Below are positions 6,647 to 10,228 of a stretch of DNA of 10,228 bases, piece by piece. The notes under the pieces were generated by a model. It was not told the origin of the DNA. It made no database searches and saw only the letters and a program-made list of their open reading frames with translations. The first letter of the stretch is position 1, and each line of letters opens with the position of its first letter. Where the stretch lies: positions 1 to 10,228 of the forward strand of contig CAYLJO010000222.1 of NCBI GenBank assembly GCA_964383905.1, read 5' to 3'. This stretch comes from CAYLJO01 sp964383905. GTDB lineage: Bacteria > Acidobacteriota > Blastocatellia > Pyrinomonadales > Pyrinomonadaceae. The position numbers and the translations under genes are program-made.

Positions 6647-6708
6647 CAGTAGTCAGCAATCAGTAGTCAGGAACAAGCCAAAAGCTGATTACTGATTACT
6701 GACCACTG
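6647..6708 (-). repeat. Long inverted repeat forming the rel leader hairpin
   Basis: Arms at 6647-6670 and 6685-6708 (24 bases each, 14-base loop) are reverse complements at 21 of 24 positions. Each arm is built from two tandem degenerate copies of a CAGTnnTCAG unit. In minus-strand RNA two of the three mismatches become G-U pairs, leaving one A-C mismatch, so the hairpin is stronger in the rel sense RNA than in the + strand RNA. It lies wholly between the predicted transcript start (about 6711) and the ATG at 6644. Confidence 0.75.
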
Positions 6709-6717
6709 ACTATTCTG

Positions 6718-6727
6718 ATTATAACAA
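6718..6727 (-). promoter_or_regulatory. Extended -10 promoter of rel
   Basis: On the minus strand TATAAT (6723 to 6718) matches the consensus perfectly and is preceded by TGT, completing the TGnTATAAT extended -10 element. No good -35 is present at 16 to 18 bases; that position is occupied by an inverted repeat (6731-6760). The predicted start is near 6711. Confidence 0.6.
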
Positions 6728-6730
6728 ATG

Positions 6731-6760
6731 GTGATGCCCGACCTGAAAGTTGGGCATCAC
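6731..6760 (-). promoter_or_regulatory. Inverted repeat over the rel -35 region (operator or terminator)
   Basis: GTGATGCCCGAC (6731-6742) and GTTGGGCATCAC (6749-6760) pair over 12 positions, one of them G-T, around a 6-base spacer. On the minus strand it follows the end of the TPR lipoprotein gene and precedes CATTTGTT, so it could be a second terminator, though the T-run is poor. Its centre lies about 34 bases upstream of the predicted rel start, so it could equally be an operator. Confidence 0.5.
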
Positions 6761-6779
6761 TCGTACTGAAGGAGATGTG

Positions 6780-6805
6780 GAAAGAATCATCCTGCGGCGC
6801 AGGAT
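6780..6805 (-). terminator. Terminator-like hairpin after the Ton operon
   Basis: On the minus strand ATCCTGC (6805 to 6799) and GCAGGAT (6795 to 6789) form a perfect 7-bp stem with a 3-base loop, followed by GATTCTTTC. It begins 22 bases past the stop codon of the TPR lipoprotein gene. The stem is good but the T-run is interrupted, so termination may be partial. Confidence 0.45.
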
Positions 6806-6827
6806 AGGCAAGGGGCAACCCGGCACT

Positions 6828-7715
6828 TTAAGTGGTCGGCGGGGACGGGGACTTTTTGGCCTCCTCTTCCGCCTTCTTCTTCTTATTCTCGTTGCTTAAC
6901 CTCGTCGTCTCGTCCTGCGCCTTCTGGGCCTGATCCGTGTACTGCTTCTTCTGATCCATCTTGCCGTCCATCTCGGCGAGCTTGGCCGCTTCGAGCAGGA
7001 GATTAGTCTTGTAAGACCAGGCGGACTCGTTGTTGGGATCATTTTGGATGGCCTTTTCGGCCTCTTCCAACCCGCGCTTCACGCACATCTGGATGTCGTC
7101 AAAATCTTTTTGCTCCTTCGGCTTCTTGTAAACGATGATCGTCTTGTTGTCCTTGTTGGCCGTCTGCTTGTTCTGCGGCAACTCGGTGACCTTATAGGAG
7201 CAGTCCCAATCCTTGCTGGCGAGCACGGTGAAAGCTTCCGCCCGTTGCGCAGCAGGCATGCTGCTGTTTTCGGCGCGCTGCAAGATCCACTGGCGCTGCC
7301 CCAGCCCTTCCTGGCCCGGCGGGTCCGGATTGTGATTAACATCCTCTTTGAGAGAACCCAGCAGCGCGGCTATCGCTTTGTAAGCCTCTTCGTTGTTCGG
7401 GTCATTCTGCAGGATTTTTTTGTAAGCATCAACGGCCTCGCGCGCCTTGGCTTTATTGTCCTCGGTGTCGACGCCCGGCTTATACTGCGAGTGGACGGTG
7501 CGCGCGATGAAGGCGGGCGCGGTCTTCTGATTCGGATCGAGCTCCAGCGCCCTTTTAGAATGCTGCTCCGCTTCGGCGAAATGGCCTTCCTTATAGGAGC
7601 GGGCGGCTTCGTTCAACTCATTTTTAGCCCGGATGCGGTTAATGACGCCGCAGCCGGAGGCGGTCGTAAGCACGACCAGGATTAAGAGGGCAACCCTGGT
7701 TTGAGAGAGTTTCAT
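6828..7715 (-). CDS. TPR-containing lipoprotein at the end of the Ton operon
   Basis: 295 aa from ATG 7715. That start opens a classic lipoprotein signal: MKLSQTR, a hydrophobic run LLILVVLTTAS, then ASGC with lipidated Cys22. An in-frame ATG at 7784 would put 23 polar residues in front and spoil the signal, so it is rejected. Tetratricopeptide-like helix pairs are visible at about 32-65 (FAEAEQHSKRALELDPNQ), 88-122 (AYKKILQNDPNNEEAYKAIA) and 213-245 (AEKAIQNDPNNESAWSYK), each with the D-P-N turn. The C-terminus (about 255-295) is a charged Lys/Glu/Gln helix with a Pro/Ser end. Two cysteines remain in the mature part, Cys172 and Cys211. TPRs mediate protein contacts, so it may be a periplasmic partner of the Ton machinery; the exact role is unknown. 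It starts 81 bases after the second ExbD gene. Confidence 0.85.
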   Translation of the reverse strand: MKLSQTRVALLILVVLTTASGCGVINRIRAKNELNEAARSYKEGHFAEAEQHSKRALELDPNQKTAPAFIARTVHSQYKPGVDTEDNKAKAREAVDAYKKILQNDPNNEEAYKAIAALLGSLKEDVNHNPDPPGQEGLGQRQWILQRAENSSMPAAQRAEAFTVLASKDWDCSYKVTELPQNKQTANKDNKTIIVYKKPKEQKDFDDIQMCVKRGLEEAEKAIQNDPNNESAWSYKTNLLLEAAKLAEMDGKMDQKKQYTDQAQKAQDETTRLSNENKKKKAEEEAKKSPSPPTT

Positions 7716-7751
7716 TGGTCCATGCCCCAATTTCAAATGACAGCCGACGGG

Positions 7752-7790
7752 CGGCGGGTGACAAGATATAGGCCGCCTTATCACCTGCCG
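7752..7790 (-). promoter_or_regulatory. Intercistronic stem-loop between exbD2 and the TPR gene
   Basis: Arms at 7752-7765 and 7777-7790 form a 14-position stem with an 11-base loop. In the sense (minus) RNA it has one G-U pair and one C-A mismatch. It begins six bases past the exbD2 stop codon. No T-run follows, so it is more likely an mRNA-stability or translation-level element than a terminator. Confidence 0.5.
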
Positions 7791-7796
7791 TTGTTT

Positions 7797-8273
7797 TTAT
7801 GACGGTAAATCGTCGACCTGCAAGCCGACGCGGTCTGAGCCCGCACCCTTGATCGCGTCTATCACCTTAACGACATCGCCGTACTTAAGCGAGCGCGGTG
7901 CTTTGACGAAAACGGTCTTTTCAACCTCTTCCGTGCCACTCCTGTAGGCGTGCTGTTCCGTGCGTTGTTGAAAGACGGAGTTGAGCTTGGCCGCCAACGG
8001 GCTGGTGTCGTTCACCGAACCCATATTGTCCTCGTTCAGCCTGAGCTTGAGGTCATTGCCGATGGTCACGACGAGCGTGAGCGGATTTGGTTTCAGTTTG
8101 CTCAGGTCTTCATTCGGGTCACGCTGCGTCGGCACCTCCGCTTTGAAGCGGCTCGGCTTGAGCGGTGTCACGACCATGAAGATGATCAAGAGCACCAGCA
8201 GCACATCGATCAACGGCGTCACGTTGATGTACGGCACGGCCTTACTGCCGCCGCCGCCTGCACTCATTCCCAT
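7797..8273 (-). CDS. exbD: ExbD/TolR-type biopolymer transport protein (second copy)
   Basis: 158 aa. A short cytoplasmic start (MGMSAGGGGSKAVPYINVTP) leads into a single membrane helix (about 21-38, LIDVLLVLLIIFMVVTPL) carrying Asp23, the proton-path aspartate essential in ExbD/TolR. The rest is periplasmic and ends with 'SLKYGDVVKVIDAIKGAGSDRVGLQVDDLP', the family's C-terminal fold. It would sit in the pore of the ExbB pentamer and couple proton flow to TonB. AAGGAG lies seven bases before the ATG. It follows the first exbD after 83 bases; the N-termini are nearly identical (MGMSAGGGG) but the periplasmic parts differ strongly, and this copy has a longer stretch around 'QHAYRSGTEEVEK'. ExbD and TolR cannot be told apart by sequence alone; the TonB neighbour favours ExbD. 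Confidence 0.92.
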   Translation of the reverse strand: MGMSAGGGGSKAVPYINVTPLIDVLLVLLIIFMVVTPLKPSRFKAEVPTQRDPNEDLSKLKPNPLTLVVTIGNDLKLRLNEDNMGSVNDTSPLAAKLNSVFQQRTEQHAYRSGTEEVEKTVFVKAPRSLKYGDVVKVIDAIKGAGSDRVGLQVDDLPS

Positions 8274-8307
8274 AACCTTACTCCTTTAACACACCGGCGG
8301 GACGCGT

Positions 8308-8321
8308 GTGGCCTAAGCCAC
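8308..8321 (-). promoter_or_regulatory. Intercistronic stem-loop between the two exbD genes
   Basis: GTGGC (8308-8312) and GCCAC (8317-8321) pair around a 4-base loop in the 83-base gap. The flanks are GC-rich and contain CACCGG/CCGGCG-type complementary stretches that could lengthen the structure. It is a modest element on its own and gains weight because all the other gaps of this operon also hold stems. Confidence 0.35.
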
Positions 8322-8356
8322 GGCGGGCGCCGGCGATTTCGGTGATCGCAAATTTA

Positions 8357-8821
8357 TTACGCGGCCGGCGCAGGGGCTGTTGCTCCGGCTGCGCCTTTCT
8401 TCTTTTTATCGGCAACCAGTCCGATCTTATCGACCCCCTGCTGCCTAATGACATTGATAACTTCGACCACGCTGCCGTAGCTGACATTAACGCCGCTCTT
8501 GATGTAAACGATGCGGTCCTTGTCTTCCTTGTTCTTTAACATCTTATCGACGCGCGGCCCGAGCTCTTCCTTCGAGACCTGCTCTTTCCCCAGATAGTAT
8601 TGACCGTCATTCGGGATCGAGATCACGACCGAAGACTCTTTGATGATATTAGGATCGACTTCGGGGCTGTTCATGTCGCGCGGGATGGCGACCGTCACCC
8701 CCTGCTGCAAAAAGGGCGTCACCACCATAAAGATGATCAGCAGCACGAGCATGATGTCGACCATCGGCGTGACATTGATTTCGGATTGGAGGCCACCGCC
8801 CCCACCGGCTGACATTCCCAT
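8357..8821 (-). CDS. exbD: ExbD/TolR-type biopolymer transport protein (first copy)
   Basis: 154 aa. The N-terminus MGMSAGGGGGLQSEINVTP precedes one membrane helix (about 20-37, MVDIMLVLLIIFMVVTPF) with the conserved proton-binding Asp22. The periplasmic domain includes 'VVISIPNDGQYYLGKEQVS' and 'DRIVYIKSGVNVSYGSVVEVINVIRQ', typical ExbD strands and helix, and ends in a Lys run plus an Ala/Pro tail (KKKKGAAGATAPAPAA) absent from the second copy. AAGGAG lies nine bases before the ATG, a strong ribosome binding site. It follows exbB after 104 bases. With exbB and its tandem paralogue it would form the inner-membrane stator that energises TonB. Confidence 0.93.
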   Translation of the reverse strand: MGMSAGGGGGLQSEINVTPMVDIMLVLLIIFMVVTPFLQQGVTVAIPRDMNSPEVDPNIIKESSVVISIPNDGQYYLGKEQVSKEELGPRVDKMLKNKEDKDRIVYIKSGVNVSYGSVVEVINVIRQQGVDKIGLVADKKKKGAAGATAPAPAA

Positions 8822-8841
8822 AAATTAAATCTCCTTGACGG

Positions 8842-8904
8842 GTCCCGTGTGACAGGGACATGCGGCGCGCGGGCACACTCCGGGGAGCGCGGCCTCGGCG
8901 CGCC
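8842..8904 (-). promoter_or_regulatory. GC-rich structured gap between exbB and exbD
   Basis: Two stems are visible. GGCGCGC (8864-8870) pairs with GCGCGCC (8898-8904) across a 27-base loop that itself holds a short CTCC/GGAG pairing. GTCCC (8842-8846) pairs with GGGAC (8855-8859) around 8 bases. No T-run follows on the minus strand. The second stem ends six bases before the AAGGAG site of exbD in the sense direction. A role in setting exbB to exbD expression ratios is possible but inferred. Confidence 0.4.
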
Positions 8905-8925
8905 ACAATATATTGTTGGCAACTG

Positions 8926-9714
8926 TTACGGTTTGAGCTGTCGCGTGCGACTCTTCAGGAAGTAGTCGATCAGCTCCGAGGCCGAGTTGTCCATTTCGAC
9001 GACGAAGCCGTCAACTTTGCCTGTGAAGTAGTTGAAAAGCCACACCGCAGGCACCGCCACGACGAGTCCGAGGGCGGTCGTGAAGAGCGCCTCGGAAATC
9101 CCGCCCGCGACCGCCGAGATGCCGGCCGATTCAGCGCTCTTCATGCCCCGGAAGGCGTTGATGATGCCGAACACCGTGCCGAACAGCCCGACGAACGGGG
9201 CCGTCGACCCAATGGTCGCCAGGCCCGAAAGACCGCGGCGAAACTCCGCCGTCTTAATGGCGATGGCGCGCTGCAGCGCGCGTTTTGACGCCTCGATCTC
9301 GTCGCCCGAGATGTCAGACGACTGTTCGTGCGCGCGGAACTCTTGCAGGCCGCTGTTGACGACCATCGCCAGGTGCGACTTTCTGTGCTTGTCGCTGATG
9401 TTGATGGCCTCTTCGATGCGGTCATTCTTGAGCGCCTGCGCGACGCGCGGCGCAAACTCGCGGGACTGTTTCTTGGCGGCCGAGTAGGTCAGGTAACGCT
9501 CGACCATGATCGCGATCGAATAGACGGACATGATCAGCAGAATGATCACGACGGTGATCGCGACGCCGCCCATGTTCTTGACCATTTCGGTGATCGTGAA
9601 TTGATTGGCTGCCTCGGAACCAGGACTGGCCCCCGGGCTGGCTGCCGCATCCTGCCACAAAAGCACCAGGAAACTTAGAACTTGCGATCCGAGAAGGCTT
9701 GTTAAGATAGTCAC
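8926..9714 (-). CDS. exbB: MotA/TolQ/ExbB proton channel family protein
   Basis: 262 aa from GTG 9714. This start is chosen because GGAGGGG lies six bases upstream; an in-frame GTG at 9819 would add 35 polar residues with no ribosome binding site. A hydrophobic N-terminal segment (2-20) and a Ser/Gly/Pro linker precede the family core. The core has helix 1 (about 50-72), a large cytoplasmic region, then two helices at about 165-190 ('GLATIGSTAPFVGLFGTVFGI') and 207-230 ('ISEALFTTALGLVVAVPAVWLF'), the MotA/TolQ/ExbB signature. These proteins form the inner-membrane pentamer that passes protons and drives TonB or Tol. The extra N-terminal hydrophobic segment is more than the three helices of E. 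coli ExbB and could be a fourth helix or a cleaved signal. It lies 107 bases after the TonB-family gene and 104 before exbD. TolQ is the alternative name; the TonB neighbour favours ExbB. Confidence 0.93.
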   Translation of the reverse strand: MTILTSLLGSQVLSFLVLLWQDAAASPGASPGSEAANQFTITEMVKNMGGVAITVVIILLIMSVYSIAIMVERYLTYSAAKKQSREFAPRVAQALKNDRIEEAINISDKHRKSHLAMVVNSGLQEFRAHEQSSDISGDEIEASKRALQRAIAIKTAEFRRGLSGLATIGSTAPFVGLFGTVFGIINAFRGMKSAESAGISAVAGGISEALFTTALGLVVAVPAVWLFNYFTGKVDGFVVEMDNSASELIDYFLKSRTRQLKP

Positions 9715-9777
9715 GGTAAACCCCTCCAAAAAATTTATTACATTGATAGCGAGCAGTCTGTGCGCAGGGTGGTCGGG

Positions 9778-9791
9778 CCCGGAATGCCGGG
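9778..9791 (-). promoter_or_regulatory. Intercistronic stem-loop between tonB and exbB
   Basis: CCCGG (9778-9782) and CCGGG (9787-9791) pair around a 4-base loop, flanked by GGG and CCC runs that may extend the stem after an internal bulge. It lies about 30 bases past the tonB stop codon. No T-run directly follows in the sense direction. Confidence 0.35.
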
Positions 9792-9821
9792 GACGCCCCC
9801 CTTGGCGCAAGTCCGCCACCG

Positions 9822-10228
9822 TTATTGAGCCACGAAGTTATAGGTGATCACGCCCGATACCTTCACGGGCTGACCCGAAAGCTTGGTCGGCGAAAATTTC
9901 GCCGACCGGGCCGCGGCAACCGCGACCGCCTGCAACAGCGGGTGGCCGCTCACGGCGTGCGCCGAAATCACGTTGCCATTCTCGTCTATCACGACCTGAA
10001 CGGTCACCGTGCCACCGGCGTGCGCGGCCCTGGCAATCGCCGGGTAGGGCGGTTTAGGTAGACTGATAGCTTTACCGTTGAGCACGCCGCCGGAGATCGG
10101 TGCCGTCGGCTTCGGCGGCGATGGCTTCGGCGGTGGCGGCGGCGGCGGCACATCCATGGCCGGGGCGGGAGCGTTACCGCCCCCGCCCGTACCGGTACCG
10201 ACCGGGCCGATGGGCCCGCCGCTCACAT
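9822..10228 (-). CDS. tonB: TonB family protein, C-terminal part (cut by window edge)
   Basis: The frame is open to the window edge, so the N-terminus, including the expected membrane anchor, is missing; a GTG at 10226 is in frame but is unlikely to be the true start. The 134 visible residues show a Gly-rich stretch, a Pro/Lys-rich rod (about 26-40), then a TonB C-terminal domain (about 48-134): 'PPYPAIARAAHAGGTVTVQV', 'IDENGNVISAHAVSGHPLL', AAARSAKFSPT and VITYNF. This matches the YP...A...G.V.V....DG.V......SG.PLL..AA..A....F.P pattern of the domain that contacts the TonB box of outer-membrane transporters. The Pro-rich rod spans the periplasm in TonB proteins. It heads the visible part of the operon, so operon control lies outside the window. 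A TolA-like or orphan TonB-domain protein is the alternative. Confidence 0.9.
   Translation of the reverse strand, partial: VSGGPIGPVGTGTGGGGNAPAPAMDVPPPPPPPKPSPPKPTAPISGGVLNGKAISLPKPPYPAIARAAHAGGTVTVQVVIDENGNVISAHAVSGHPLLQAVAVAAARSAKFSPTKLSGQPVKVSGVITYNFVAQ

Noticed and set aside
5796..6695. Open frame of 299 codons on the + strand across the rel gene
   Set aside because: It is antisense to the conserved HD and synthetase domains of rel. Its His/Asp/Val-rich translation is what reverse-strand reading of that gene gives.
6646..6708. CAGTnnTCAG units as a CRISPR array or tandem repeat array
   Set aside because: The units are short and degenerate, have no spacers of regular length and are arranged as an inverted repeat. 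No cas gene is nearby.
7716..7784. Upstream ATG start that would lengthen the TPR lipoprotein by 23 residues
   Set aside because: It would place a polar stretch before the lipoprotein signal and would also translate through the stem-loop at 7752-7790. ATG 7715 gives a textbook signal with Cys22.
9715..9819. Upstream GTG start that would lengthen ExbB by 35 residues
   Set aside because: The added residues are polar and unlike the family, and there is no ribosome binding site. GTG 9714 has GGAGGGG six bases upstream.

Overview
The window looks like chromosomal housekeeping DNA of moderately high GC content from a Gram-negative-type bacterium with an outer membrane. The TonB C-terminal domain beginning 'GVLNGKAISLPKP', the tonB-exbB-exbD-exbD-TPR lipoprotein order and the short four-cysteine L28 all resemble Acidobacteriota, perhaps Blastocatellia/Pyrinomonadales. 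That placement is recognition from memory, not a search. There are nine protein genes, one tRNA gene and one candidate 19-codon leader ORF. Only rpmB is on the + strand. No gene-free stretch exceeds 300 bases; the longest gaps are 177 to 186 bases and each carries regulatory-looking structure. I see no mobile element gene, phage gene or CRISPR array.

Right end (10228 down to 6828, minus strand): a Ton energising operon, read as TonB-family protein (cut by the window edge), ExbB/TolQ-type proton channel, two tandem ExbD/TolR-type proteins, and a TPR lipoprotein. ExbB and the ExbDs would use the proton gradient to drive TonB, which powers outer-membrane transporters. All four intercistronic gaps are 81 to 107 bases long and each holds a GC-rich stem-loop.

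Middle (6827 to 3891, minus strand): after two hairpins that could end the Ton operon comes a bifunctional (p)ppGpp synthetase/hydrolase (Rel) gene. It has a consensus extended -10 promoter, and its predicted leader is almost entirely one long hairpin ending two bases before the ATG. Another inverted repeat starts two bases after its stop codon. A hairpin terminator then overlaps the -35 box of the next gene, ridA, an imine/enamine deaminase.

Left part: rpmB (ribosomal protein L28) runs on the + strand, convergent with ridA and divergent from a SurA-like periplasmic lipoprotein whose parvulin domain lacks both usual active-site histidines. Downstream of that lipoprotein are the candidate leader ORF, an ABC-F translation factor ATPase, and tRNA-Val(GAC) at the left edge.

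No wholly new multi-gene system is visible. The best leads are at the regulatory level: the hairpin leader of rel, the palindrome over its promoter, the small ORF in front of the ABC-F gene, and the structured gaps of the Ton operon.
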